The notes below the pieces were generated by a model, which worked only from the letters and a program-made list of their open reading frames with translations, did not search any database and was not told the DNA's origin. DNA of 64,000 nt from Bordetella parapertussis. GTDB lineage: Bacteria > Pseudomonadota > Gammaproteobacteria > Burkholderiales > SG8-39. Of this stretch, positions 25,041 to 33,652 are shown piece after piece. The position numbers and the translations under genes were made by a program. The stretch is taken from positions 1-64,000 of the forward strand of contig CAMAXP010000023.1 in assembly GCA_945862265.1 (NCBI GenBank). The letters are read 5' to 3'. The first letter of the stretch is position 1, and every line of letters starts with the position of its first letter.

Positions 25041-25992
25041 GCAAAATACCGCGCGCAATCCGTCCGGCCGGGTAGCCGAACTCAAACTGCGGCACTTCGA
25101 GGTACTGATTGCAATTGCACGCTGCGGCACGCTTACCGCGGCCGCCGATGCGCTGGGCATCAGCCAGCCGGCCGCGTCCCAATGGCTCGCCGACATGGAA
25201 TCCGCCCTGGGGGTGCCACTCTTCATACGCAGGCGACCATTGCGCCAGACGCCATTCGCCGACGCAGTACTGAGGCACGCGCGGCGCGTGCTCGCCGACG
25301 CGCAGCGCACGCAGGAGGAAATCGAGGCGTTGCGCAACGGCGCCATCGGCCGTGTTCGGCTCGGCATCATGGCAGCGGCTGCGCCGACACTACTCCCGCG
25401 CGTGGTCCGGCGCCTGCGGGAGTCCGCACCGAACCTGCGGCTGGTGGTGTTCGAGGACATCTGGGCCGGTCTTTGGCAACGATTCGAGCGCGACGAACTC
25501 GATATGCTCATCGGGCGCCCGGAAGGCGGCTTGCGCAGCGGCGCCTGGCCCACCGAGCGCCTGTACGACGACCCGCATGTGGTCATCGCAGGCCCGCACC
25601 ACGAGCTGTTGCGCGCACGTCGCGTGGACTGGTCCGACATCGCACGCTACCCGCTGATTCTGCCGCCGGCTTCCACGCCGCTGCGCGGCGCAATTGACGC
25701 AACATTCGTCAACGCCGGACTGCCAATGCCACAGCCTTGGATTGAATCCACTTCCCAGAGCGCCAACTACGCAGTGCTGCGCGAAACGGATGCACTCGCA
25801 GTGAGCTCCCGCGCCTCTGCGCACCACCTCTCCTTGCTTGGCGTGGTGCGCGCGCTGCCGGTGAGTCTAAGCGCCGACGTGGGGCCACTTGGCATGGTGT
25901 GGCGCGACGTCGCACCTGAACCAGTGCTCGCTCGCGTTCTCGATGCGGTACGGACTGAAGCGCAAGCAATGGCCAAGGCGCAGCGTCCTTAG
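25033..25992 (+). CDS. LysR family transcriptional regulator
   Basis: The 319-residue regulator has the LysR helix-turn-helix at about residues 18-75 (LRHFEVLIAIARCGTLTAAADALGIS, SQWLADMESALG). A periplasmic-binding-protein-like effector domain follows. The second ATG at residue 3 is a possible start. Divergent orientation to the Bug-hydrolase operon indicates it as the regulator, with the imported compound or a product as the likely effector. It is convergent with ffh. Confidence 0.92.
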   Translation: MLMQNTARNPSGRVAELKLRHFEVLIAIARCGTLTAAADALGISQPAASQWLADMESALGVPLFIRRRPLRQTPFADAVLRHARRVLADAQRTQEEIEALRNGAIGRVRLGIMAAAAPTLLPRVVRRLRESAPNLRLVVFEDIWAGLWQRFERDELDMLIGRPEGGLRSGAWPTERLYDDPHVVIAGPHHELLRARRVDWSDIARYPLILPPASTPLRGAIDATFVNAGLPMPQPWIESTSQSANYAVLRETDALAVSSRASAHHLSLLGVVRALPVSLSADVGPLGMVWRDVAPEPVLARVLDAVRTEAQAMAKAQRP

Positions 25993-26004
25993 GACGCGGA
26001 TTGC

Positions 26005-27354
26005 CTACCGCATCCCCGGCATCATCCCCTTCATGGACCGCATCATCTTGGCCATGCCGCCCTTCTGCATCTGCTTCATCATCTTCTGCATCTGCTCGAA
26101 CTGCTTGAGCAGGCGGTTGACCTCCTGCACCTGCACCCCCGCCCCGGCCGCGATGCGGCGCTTGCGAGAAGCCTTCAGTAGGTCCGGGTAGGCGCGTTCC
26201 TTCGCCGTCATCGAGTTGATGATGCCTTCGATGCGGCGGATCTGCTTGTCGTCCTGCATCTGCGCCGGGTTCACCTGCCCGGCGAGTTGCGCGGGCAATT
26301 TATCCAGTAGCGCCGACATGCCGCCCATCTTGCGCATCTGCGTGATCTGCGACTTGAAGTCCTCGAGGTCGAAGCCCTTGCCCTTCTTGAGCTTCTCGGC
26401 GAGTTCCATCGCCGCTTCCTGGTCGACGCCTTTGCGCGCCTCCTCGACGAGCGAAACGATGTCGCCCATGCCCAGGATCCGGCTCGCCATGCGCTCCGGG
26501 TGGAAAGGCTCCAGCGCCCCGAGCTTCTCACCCACACCCACGAACTTGATCGGCTTGCCGGTGACATGCCGCACCGACAGGGCCGCGCCGCCGCGCGCGT
26601 CGCCGTCGAGTTTGGTGAGCACCACGCCCGTGAGCGGCAGCGCCTCGCTGAAAGCCTTGGCCACGTTGACCGCGTCCTGGCCCTGCATCGCATCCACAAC
26701 GAACAAGGTCTCGATCGGCTTCAACTGCGCGTGCAGGTCCGCGATCTCCTTCATCATCGCTTCGTCGATCGCGAGGCGCCCCGCGGTGTCGACGATCAGC
26801 ACGTCGTGGTAATGCGTCTTCGCGAACTCCACCGCGCCGCGCGCGATGTCGGCGGGCTTCTCGCCGGGATTCGACGGGAAGAAATCCACTTCGACCTGCG
26901 CGGCAACCGATTTCAGCTGCTCGATGGCCGCAGGACGATAGACGTCGCACGATACGACCAGCACTTTCTTCTTCTGCTCGCGCAGGAATTTCGCCAGCTT
27001 GCCGGTGGTGGTGGTCTTGCCCGAGCCCTGCAGGCCGGCCATCAGGATCACCGCCGGCGGCGTGGTGGTGAAGTCGAGCGGGACGTTCGCCTCGCCCATG
27101 AGCATGGTCAGTTCGCGATGCACTACGCCGACGAGCGCCTGCCCGGGCGAAAGTCTGCCGATCACCTCCTCGCCAAGGGCCTTGTCCTTGACCGCCGCGA
27201 CGAAGTCCTTGACCACGGGCAGCGCCACGTCGGCCTCGAGCAGCGCGACACGCACTTCGCGCAGGGCTTCCTGGACGTTGGATTCCGTCAGGCGCGCCTC
27301 GCCGCGGATCGTCTTTACGATGCGCGCAAGGCGGTTGGTGAGATTGTCGAGCAT
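26005..27354 (-). CDS. ffh: Signal recognition particle protein Ffh
   Basis: Ffh binds signal sequences of nascent membrane proteins and, with 4.5S RNA and FtsY, targets them to SecYEG. The 449-residue protein has the N domain, the GTPase P-loop GLQGSGKTTTTGKL near residue 108, VDTAGRLAIDEAMM and TKLDGDARGGAAL. A methionine-rich M domain ends in GGMAKMMRSMKGMMPGM. Length is normal. It is divergent from ypjD, an order found also in E. coli. Confidence 0.97.
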   Translation of the reverse strand: MLDNLTNRLARIVKTIRGEARLTESNVQEALREVRVALLEADVALPVVKDFVAAVKDKALGEEVIGRLSPGQALVGVVHRELTMLMGEANVPLDFTTTPPAVILMAGLQGSGKTTTTGKLAKFLREQKKKVLVVSCDVYRPAAIEQLKSVAAQVEVDFFPSNPGEKPADIARGAVEFAKTHYHDVLIVDTAGRLAIDEAMMKEIADLHAQLKPIETLFVVDAMQGQDAVNVAKAFSEALPLTGVVLTKLDGDARGGAALSVRHVTGKPIKFVGVGEKLGALEPFHPERMASRILGMGDIVSLVEEARKGVDQEAAMELAEKLKKGKGFDLEDFKSQITQMRKMGGMSALLDKLPAQLAGQVNPAQMQDDKQIRRIEGIINSMTAKERAYPDLLKASRKRRIAAGAGVQVQEVNRLLKQFEQMQKMMKQMQKGGMAKMMRSMKGMMPGMR

Positions 27355-27400
27355 GGGGGCTTGGCGCGGGGAGAACCCGGCGCTCTGGTAGACTCAAAGG

Positions 27401-28243
27401 ATGCCGGACATTGTACTTCACCTCGCCGTCAGCGCCCTGTACGGCGGACTTGCGCTGCACTTCTGGCGCACGCGCTGGAAGCCCCGCGAACACCCGCACG
27501 GCGGCATGGCCGCCTGGGAGCGCGCCGCGCTGCTCGTCCCGCTCTCGCTGCACGGCTGGCTGCTGCACCAGGACCTCATCTCGCCGGAGCAGCTGCGCTT
27601 CGGCTTCGGCCAGGCGCTTTCGGTGATGCTCTGGCTCGGCGTGACGATCTACTGGATCGAAAGCCTCTTCTACAGCCTCGACGGCATGCAGCCGCTGGTG
27701 CTGCCCCTGGCGGCGCTGGCCGCGCCGCTGCCGGCGCTCTTTCCCGGCATGGCGGTGATGCACGCCGCGTCGATCGAGTTCCGCCTCCACCTGATCCTGG
27801 GCATGGCAGCGTACAGTGTCTTCACGATCGCGATGCTCCATGCGCTCCTGATGGCACTGGCGGAGCGGTCCCTCCACAAATCGAGCAAGCTCCGGCTCAG
27901 CGACGGCCCGCTGAGCGGCCCCCTGGCAGGCCTTCCGCCCCTGCTCACGCTCGAGCGCCTGCTCTTCCGGATGATCGCGCTCGCGTTCGCCCTCCTTACG
28001 CTGACGCTCGCCACCGGGCTCGTGTTCTCCGAGTCGCTCTTCGGCCGTGCGCTGCGCTTCGACCACAAGACCCTGTTCGCGCTGCTGTCGTGGCTCGCCT
28101 TCGCCGTCCTGCTGCTCGGGCGCTACGCGTACGGCTGGCGCGGCCGCATGGCACTGCGCTTCACGCTGCTCGGCTTCGTGATGCTGCTGCTCGCCTATGT
28201 GGGCAGCCGGTTCGTGCTCGAAGTCGTCCTCGGCCGCGTGTAG
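27401..28243 (+). CDS. Inner-membrane YpjD/CcsA-like cytochrome c assembly family protein
   Basis: The 280-residue protein has about eight membrane helices and belongs to the CcsA/CcmC-like family exemplified by E. coli YpjD, encoded beside ffh. Features are YWIESLFYSLDGMQPL near residue 85, the conserved FRLHLILGMAAYSVFTIAMLHA and, towards the end, RFDHKTLFALLSWLAFA with an invariant histidine. Actual heme handling is not proved for YpjD. A CorC-type transporter gene follows 14 bases downstream, as in E. coli (ypjD-yfjD), so they likely form an operon. Confidence 0.86.
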   Translation: MPDIVLHLAVSALYGGLALHFWRTRWKPREHPHGGMAAWERAALLVPLSLHGWLLHQDLISPEQLRFGFGQALSVMLWLGVTIYWIESLFYSLDGMQPLVLPLAALAAPLPALFPGMAVMHAASIEFRLHLILGMAAYSVFTIAMLHALLMALAERSLHKSSKLRLSDGPLSGPLAGLPPLLTLERLLFRMIALAFALLTLTLATGLVFSESLFGRALRFDHKTLFALLSWLAFAVLLLGRYAYGWRGRMALRFTLLGFVMLLLAYVGSRFVLEVVLGRV

Positions 28244-28257
28244 CCCCGCCCCCCTCC

Positions 28258-29553
28258 GTGGACGACATCCCCTTAAGCTGGCAGTTCGGCGCGCTCGGCG
28301 TGCTGCTCGTGATCTCGGCCTTCTTCTCGATTGCCGAAACGAGCATGATGGCGCTGAACCGCTACCGGCTGAAGCATCTCGTCGGCCAGGGCCACGGCGG
28401 CGCAAAGCGCGCCTCCGTCCTGCTGGGGCAGACCCATCGACTGCTCGGCGTGATCCTGCTCGGCAACAACCTCGTCAACGCGGCTGCGGCGACCCTGGTG
28501 TCGATCATCACGATCCATCTCTTCGGCGAAAACGAGATCGCGCTCGGCATCGGCACGCTGCTGGTCACGTTCCTGATCCTCGTGTTCTCCGAGATCACGC
28601 CGAAGGTGGTTGGCGCAGCCTACGCCGAGCGCGTCGCGCTGCCGCTCGCCTACGTGCTGGGGCCGTTGCTCAAGCTCTTCACGCCGGTGGTGTGGTTCGT
28701 GAACCTGTTCGTGGCGGGCCTGCTCGCGCTCATGCGCATCGACCCGTCCAAGGGCAACGAGCCGCAGCAACTGTCGACCGACGAGATCCGCACGCTGGTG
28801 CTCGAGTCGGGGCAGTTCATGCCCAAGAAGCACCGCTCGATCCTCGTGAACCTCTTTGACCTCGGCAGCATCACGGTGCAGGACATCATGCTGCCGCGCT
28901 CGAAGATCGAGTCGATCACGCTCGAAGAGGACCTCGATGACATAGTGCGGCAACTGGCGACGTCGTACCACATGCGCCTGCCGGTGTTCCGCAACCGCGA
29001 GGGCGACCTGGTCGGGGTGCTGCACCTCAGGAAGGTCCTCGGCCTGCTCCGCTCGGGGGACCTGACCCGGGAAGCCATCGAGGACCTCACCGACGAGCCC
29101 TACTTCGTCCCCGCTTCCACGGCGGTGCTGGCCCAGTTGCAGTATTTCCAGGAGAACGCCGAGCACATCGCGCTGGTGGTCGACGAGTACGGCGAACTGA
29201 TGGGCCTCGTCACGGTGGAGGACATCATCGAGGAGATCATCGGCAAGTTCACCACCTCGCTGCCCAGCGCCACTAGGGCCGTGGCCTGGGATGCCGCCGG
29301 CTCGGCCATGGCCGACGGCGCGACGGCGGTGCGCGAACTGAATCGCGCGCTGGGCCTGAACCTGCCGGTCGACGGTCCGAAGACCCTGAACGGGCTGATC
29401 CTCGAGCATTTGCAGGACATTCCGGAATCCGACGTGAGCATCCGGATCGAAGGGGTCGCAATGGAGATCCTCCACACCCAGGGCCGCGCGGTGAAATCGG
29501 TTCGTCTCTTCCGCCCGCCCGAACCGGCGTCGGACGCACTCCCGGAGTCCTGA
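28258..29553 (+). CDS. CNNM/CorC-family transporter with CBS domains (YfjD-like)
   Basis: The 431-residue protein starts at GTG 28258 (VDDIPLSWQFGALGVLL). Residues about 8-160 form the CNNM (DUF21) membrane domain, with ISAFFSIAETSMMALNRYRL and EITPKVVGAAYAERVALPLAY. Two CBS domains follow (VQDIMLPRSKIESI and the region with ALVVDEYGELMGLVTVEDIIEEIIG), then a CorC_HlyC domain ending near the C-terminus. Such proteins act in magnesium or cobalt homeostasis. The frame is open far upstream, but that part is antisense to ffh and not coding. The downstream gap to pilC is 208 bases. Confidence 0.92.
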   Translation: MDDIPLSWQFGALGVLLVISAFFSIAETSMMALNRYRLKHLVGQGHGGAKRASVLLGQTHRLLGVILLGNNLVNAAAATLVSIITIHLFGENEIALGIGTLLVTFLILVFSEITPKVVGAAYAERVALPLAYVLGPLLKLFTPVVWFVNLFVAGLLALMRIDPSKGNEPQQLSTDEIRTLVLESGQFMPKKHRSILVNLFDLGSITVQDIMLPRSKIESITLEEDLDDIVRQLATSYHMRLPVFRNREGDLVGVLHLRKVLGLLRSGDLTREAIEDLTDEPYFVPASTAVLAQLQYFQENAEHIALVVDEYGELMGLVTVEDIIEEIIGKFTTSLPSATRAVAWDAAGSAMADGATAVRELNRALGLNLPVDGPKTLNGLILEHLQDIPESDVSIRIEGVAMEILHTQGRAVKSVRLFRPPEPASDALPES

Positions 29554-29566
29554 AAAAAGCCTGTTC

Positions 29567-29616
29567 CAGTCTGTTTTAAACGCATCAAAATTCAATTGCC
29601 TCAGTCTGTTATGCGT
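29567..29616. repeat. direct CAGTCTGTT pair and ACGCAT/ATGCGT dyad upstream of pilC
   Basis: CAGTCTGTT occurs at 29567-29575 and 29602-29610, 35 bases apart. ACGCAT (29580-29585) and ATGCGT (29611-29616) form an inverted repeat across the same stretch, so each direct copy is followed by one arm. It lies in the 208-base gap between the CorC-type gene and pilC and could be a regulatory site or part of a terminator. Confidence 0.4.
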
Positions 29617-29761
29617 GAAACCTGAGGCTTTACAAAAATCTCCCCGCAAGGCATCATCGATGCGCGGATCCGGCGCTTTCACATCCAGTGCCGGGCACCT
29701 TGCAGCGTGCGTGATGGTTGTCACCGCGTGGCGACGCGCAAGATTGACTGAGGGACGGACC

Positions 29762-30988
29762 ATGGCGACTGCAGCGGCTGGCAAGGACAAAGGCACCAAG
29801 GAAGTCAACTTCCAGTGGGAAGGCAAGGACAAGTCCGGCAAGGCGGTTCGCGGCGACTTGCGTGCCAGTGGCGAGAACGTGGTCAAGGCGACGCTGCGCC
29901 GCCAGGGCATCACGGTCAGCAAGGTCAAGAAGCAGAAGATGGGCGGCGGCGGCAGCGTCTCCGAAAAGGACGTCACGCTGTTCTCGCGCCAGCTCGCGAC
30001 GATGATGAAGGCCGGTGTCCCGTTGCTGCAGGCATTCGACATCGTCGGCAAGGGCGCCTCGAACCCTGCAGTCATGAAGCTGCTGATGGACGTCAAGTTG
30101 GAAGTCGAGACCGGCTCCCCCCTGGCCGCGGCGTTTCGCAAGTACCCCCAGTACTTCGACCCCCTGTTCTGCAACCTCGTGGCCGCGGGCGAGCAGGCCG
30201 GTATTCTCGAGACCCTGCTCGATCGCCTCGCGACCTACAAGGAAAAAACCCTCGCGATCAAGTCGAAGATCAAGTCCGCCCTCTTCTACCCGGTGGCGAT
30301 CATCGTGGTCGCGTTCGTGATCACAGCGGTCATCATGATCTTCGTGATCCCGGCGTTCAAGACCGTGTTCGCGAACTTCGGCGCCGACCTGCCCGCGCCT
30401 ACGCTGATCGTGCTGGCGATCTCCGAATACTTTGTCGCGTACTGGTACCTCATCTTCGGCATTGCGGGCGGGGGCGTGTACGGCTTCCTTGCGCTCTGGA
30501 AGAAGTCGCTCGCCGTGCAGATCTTCATGGACCGCCTTGCGCTCAAGGTACCGGTGTTCGGCGAACTGATCCGGAAGGCGACTGTGGCACGCTGGACGCG
30601 CACTTGCTCGACCATGTTCGCCGCAGGCGTGCCGCTGGTCGAAGCACTCGATTCGGTCGGCGGCGCCTCGGGCAACTGGGTGTACCTGAATGCCACGCGG
30701 CAAATCCAGCAGGAAGTCTCGACCGGCACGGCGCTCACGGTGGCAATGGTCAACGCCAAGGTATTCCCGAACATGGTGCTGCAGATGGTGTCGATCGGCG
30801 AGGAAACGGGCGCACTCGACTCGATGCTCAGCAAGGTCGCCGACTTCTACGAGGCCGAGGTTGATGACGCGGTCGACGCGCTGTCCTCGCTGATGGAACC
30901 GATGATCATGGTGGTGCTGGGCGTGCTCATCGGCGGCATGGTGATCGCGATGTACCTGCCGATCTTCAAAATGGGCCAGGCGGTCTGA
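29762..30988 (+). CDS. pilC: Type IV pilus inner-membrane platform protein PilC
   Basis: PilC anchors the assembly and retraction ATPases to the inner membrane. The 408-residue protein has two T2SF/GspF domains. The first contains LFSRQLATMMKAGVPLLQAFDIVGKGA; the second, RWTRTCSTMFAAGVPLVEALDSVGG. Three hydrophobic helices lie near residues 175-200, 220-245 and 375-400. ATG 29762 follows GAGGGACGGACC. pilD follows 10 bases later. A pilB ATPase gene, often directly upstream, is absent, and a CorC-type gene lies there instead. Confidence 0.95.
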   Translation: MATAAAGKDKGTKEVNFQWEGKDKSGKAVRGDLRASGENVVKATLRRQGITVSKVKKQKMGGGGSVSEKDVTLFSRQLATMMKAGVPLLQAFDIVGKGASNPAVMKLLMDVKLEVETGSPLAAAFRKYPQYFDPLFCNLVAAGEQAGILETLLDRLATYKEKTLAIKSKIKSALFYPVAIIVVAFVITAVIMIFVIPAFKTVFANFGADLPAPTLIVLAISEYFVAYWYLIFGIAGGGVYGFLALWKKSLAVQIFMDRLALKVPVFGELIRKATVARWTRTCSTMFAAGVPLVEALDSVGGASGNWVYLNATRQIQQEVSTGTALTVAMVNAKVFPNMVLQMVSIGEETGALDSMLSKVADFYEAEVDDAVDALSSLMEPMIMVVLGVLIGGMVIAMYLPIFKMGQAV

Positions 30989-30998
30989 TGCGGAAAGC

Positions 30999-31877
30999 AT
31001 GGCTTCGTTCGCCGGGCTGACAGACGCCGCAGTCTTCCCGTGGGTCGCATTGGTGTTCGGACTGTGCGTCGGTTCGTTCCTCAACGTCGTGATCCATCGC
31101 CTGCCACGGATGATGGAACGGGAATGGGCGGCGCAGTGCGCCGAACTCGCGTCAGGCGAAGGCGCAGCCTCCCCCGCTGCCGCCCGACCTGAGCGGTACA
31201 ACCTCGTCGTCCCGCGCTCCGGCTGCCCGCAGTGCGGGCACAAGATCACCGCGCTCGAGAACATCCCGCTGGTGTCCTACGCGATACTGCGGGGAAAGTG
31301 TTCCGGATGCGGCACGCGAATCAGCCTGCGCTACCCGATCGTCGAACTGGCCGCCGGCCTCGTCGCAGCCTACAGCGCGGCCCGGTTCGGGTTTTCGGCG
31401 ATGGCGTTCGGGGCCATGGTGTTTTCGTGGGCCTTGCTCACGCTGGCCGCCATCGACTACGACACCCAGCTCCTGCCGGACGACATCACGCTGCCGCTCC
31501 TGTGGGGGGGGCTGCTGTTCAACCTCTGGGGGACCTTCGTGCCGCTCGGCGCGGCGGTAATCGGGGCCGTGGCCGGCTACCTCATCCTCTGGGGCGTGTA
31601 CTGGATGTTCAAGCTCGCGACCGGCAAGGAAGGCATGGGCTACGGAGACTTCAAGCTGCTGGCGGCCATCTGCGCGTGGCTCGGATGGCAGGTGCTGGCC
31701 ATGGTGATCCTGCTGTCGTCGGTTGTCGGTGCGGCCGTGGGGATCGCCCTGGTGGTGTTCACCGCCCATGGGCGGGACAAACCCATCCCGTTCGGCCCTT
31801 ACCTGGCGGCGGCCGGGTTCATCGCGCTCTTCTGGGGCGACGTGATCGCCCGCAAGTACCTCCCCATCCTGTCCTGA
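30999..31877 (+). CDS. pilD: Prepilin peptidase / N-methyltransferase PilD
   Basis: PilD cleaves and N-methylates type IV prepilins. The 292-residue polytopic protein has the cytoplasmic zinc site C76, C79, C101, C104 (CPQCGHK and CSGCGTR) and the aspartates of the bilobed protease at D153 (AAIDYDTQLLPD) and D217 (GMGYGDFKLL). The cysteine site indicates a bifunctional peptidase-methyltransferase. It lies between pilC and coaE, with 10 and 2 bases of spacing. Confidence 0.96.
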   Translation: MASFAGLTDAAVFPWVALVFGLCVGSFLNVVIHRLPRMMEREWAAQCAELASGEGAASPAAARPERYNLVVPRSGCPQCGHKITALENIPLVSYAILRGKCSGCGTRISLRYPIVELAAGLVAAYSAARFGFSAMAFGAMVFSWALLTLAAIDYDTQLLPDDITLPLLWGGLLFNLWGTFVPLGAAVIGAVAGYLILWGVYWMFKLATGKEGMGYGDFKLLAAICAWLGWQVLAMVILLSSVVGAAVGIALVVFTAHGRDKPIPFGPYLAAAGFIALFWGDVIARKYLPILS

Positions 31878-31879
31878 CG

Positions 31880-32500
31880 ATGAACCGCGTAATCGGCCTG
31901 ACCGGGGGAATCGGGAGCGGCAAAAGCGCCGCAGCGGACGTTTTCGCCTCGCTCGGCATCCCGGTGGTCGACACCGATGCCATTGCCCACGAACTCACCC
32001 GGCCGGGTGGCGCCGCGATCGCCGGGATCCGTGAATTGTTCGGCGACGAAGCGATTGCCGCAGACGGGGCGATGGACCGGAAGAAGGTGCGCGAACTCGT
32101 GTTCTCGGACCCCTCGGCAAAAAGGAAGCTGGAGGGACTGCTGCACCCGATGATCCGGGCGGAATCGCAACGCAGGATCGCCGAAGGCGTGGACCGGGCC
32201 CCCTACGTCGTGCATGTTGTCCCGCTGCTCATTGAGTCGCCGGACTACCGGACCCGGGTACAGCGCGTGGTCGTAGTCGACTGCGACGAGGCCATGCAAG
32301 TCGAGCGGGTGCAACGCCGCAGCGGGCTTTCGGCCGACGAAGTGCGCCGCATCATTGCTGCACAGGTGCCGCGCGCGACCCGGCTCGCCGCAGCGGACGA
32401 CGTCATCGACAACAGCGGGTCGCTGTCGGCAATCGAAAGACAGGTCCGGGTGCTGCACGAGCGATACCTGGCCCTGTCCCGGGAGGCTGCAACCCCATGA
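31880..32500 (+). CDS. coaE: Dephospho-CoA kinase
   Basis: CoaE phosphorylates the 3'-hydroxyl of the ribose in the last step of coenzyme A synthesis. The 206-residue protein starts MNRVIGLTGGIGSGKSAAADVF; the P-loop is GGIGSGKS at residues 9-16. DTDAIAHELTRPGG and VVPLLIESPDY follow, as usual for CoaE. The start is two bases after the pilD stop. The pilC-pilD-coaE order is widespread in beta- and gammaproteobacteria. Confidence 0.96.
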   Translation: MNRVIGLTGGIGSGKSAAADVFASLGIPVVDTDAIAHELTRPGGAAIAGIRELFGDEAIAADGAMDRKKVRELVFSDPSAKRKLEGLLHPMIRAESQRRIAEGVDRAPYVVHVVPLLIESPDYRTRVQRVVVVDCDEAMQVERVQRRSGLSADEVRRIIAAQVPRATRLAAADDVIDNSGSLSAIERQVRVLHERYLALSREAATP

Positions 32501-32609
32501 ATTGCACAAAACTTCAAGCAAAATATTGCCTGCCAAAGGCAAATGCCGCAAAATTCAAGGAATTTCGGCTTACTCCGGGTGCGAACCCGGGGCAGACAAC
32601 GGCCCGGTC

Positions 32610-33368
32610 GTGATCACCTACGAGTACCCGCTCAACGAACGTATACGGACTCTCCTGCGCCTGGAGGATCTGTTTGCGCGCTCGGGCTATTTCATCCGCC
32701 AGCCGGAGCCCCAAGACCATCACGTCGCGCTGCTGACCCTGTTCGAGATCATGGAAGTCGCCAGCCGCGCGGACCTGAAATCGGACCTGCTGCAGGAACT
32801 GGAACGCCAGAAGCAGGTGTTGCGCGCGTTCCGCAACAACCCGGAAATCTCCGAGGACGCGCTGAACCACGTGCTTGCCGAAATGGAAAAGGCGTCGACC
32901 GCCATCTTCGGCATGACCGGCCGCATTGGCCAGTACCTGCGCGAAAACGAATGGCTGATGTCGATCAAGCAGCGCACCGGCATCCCTGGCGGCGCGTGCC
33001 AGTTCGACCTGCCCTCGTACCACTATTGGCTGCACAAGTCCTCCGAAGAACGGGGTCGGCAGCTCGCGGAATGGACCAGTCCGCTGCACCCGCTGCGCGA
33101 CGGCTCGGCGATCATCCTCAAGATCCTGCGCGACTCAGGCAAGCCCGCCGAGTTCATCGCCCCGCAGGGCACCTACCAGCAGATGCTCGGCGGCAAGACC
33201 GCGCAGATGCTGCGCGTGCGCCTCGACGACGCGCTCTCCTGCGTCCCGGAAATGAGCGCCAACAAGTACGTGCTGAACATCCGCTTCCTCACGCAGGGCG
33301 GCGAGGATCCCCGCCCGCGCACGGCCGAAGGCGACATCGGCTTCGAGCTGACCTTCTGTAACCTGTAA
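32610..33368 (+). CDS. zapD: Cell division protein ZapD
   Basis: ZapD bundles FtsZ filaments and helps to assemble the Z-ring. The 252-residue protein, family DUF1342, starts at GTG 32610 (VITYEYPLNERIRTLLRLE), the conserved start, and continues with LFARSGYFI, a helical part rich in Glu/Lys and the beta-domain with YKVLNIRF-like strand KYVLNIRFLTQGG and a terminal GDIGFELTFCNL. It is 109 bases after coaE and 3 before yacG. Confidence 0.94.
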   Translation: MITYEYPLNERIRTLLRLEDLFARSGYFIRQPEPQDHHVALLTLFEIMEVASRADLKSDLLQELERQKQVLRAFRNNPEISEDALNHVLAEMEKASTAIFGMTGRIGQYLRENEWLMSIKQRTGIPGGACQFDLPSYHYWLHKSSEERGRQLAEWTSPLHPLRDGSAIILKILRDSGKPAEFIAPQGTYQQMLGGKTAQMLRVRLDDALSCVPEMSANKYVLNIRFLTQGGEDPRPRTAEGDIGFELTFCNL

Positions 33369-33371
33369 GGC

Positions 33372-33575
33372 ATGGCTTCGTCCCGCACCGTCCCCTGCCC
33401 GAGTTGCGGCGTGCAGGTCGCCTGGAGCAGCGAGAACCGGTTCCGGCCTTTCTGCCGCGAACGATGCAAGAAGATTGACCTGGGGCAGTGGGCCACGGAG
33501 GCCTATCGCGTCCCGCAAGCCGAGGATCCCGATCCCGGCGAGGACGGGGCGGGGCCCGCATCCACGCCCTCCTGA
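33372..33575 (+). CDS. yacG: DNA gyrase inhibitor YacG
   Basis: The 67-residue zinc protein has the typical four cysteines C9, C12 (CPSC) and C28, C32 (FCRERC), followed by KKIDLGQWATEAYRV. YacG of E. coli binds GyrB and inhibits its DNA binding. It follows zapD by three bases, as in many genomes (coaE-zapD-yacG), and is convergent with the Nudix gene. Confidence 0.93.
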   Translation: MASSRTVPCPSCGVQVAWSSENRFRPFCRERCKKIDLGQWATEAYRVPQAEDPDPGEDGAGPASTPS

Positions 33576-33652
33576 TGTTTCCTTTTAAGGAAACATAATT
33601 GACAGGAGATTGGCTCCTGTAAACAATATTCAGGAAGTAAAGTTTTACTTTA
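33575..33652. terminator. three tandem hairpins between convergent yacG and Nudix genes
   Basis: Three inverted repeats occur in 78 bases: ATGTTTCCTT/AAGGAAACAT (33575-33596), ACAGGAG/CTCCTGT (33602-33620) and TAAAGT/ACTTTA (33638-33652). The first begins inside the yacG stop and the last covers the Nudix stop. They probably end transcription from both sides, although the T-runs are weak. Confidence 0.5.

Noticed and set aside
26500..29553. Plus-strand open frame of 1017 codons spanning ffh, ypjD and the CorC-type gene
   Set aside because: Only its last 432 codons match a known family; the rest is antisense or out of frame to clear genes and is open only because of high GC.
32570..32605. tRNA-like segment with GGGTGCGAACCC between coaE and zapD
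   Set aside because: It forms one short hairpin only; acceptor, D and anticodon arms are absent.
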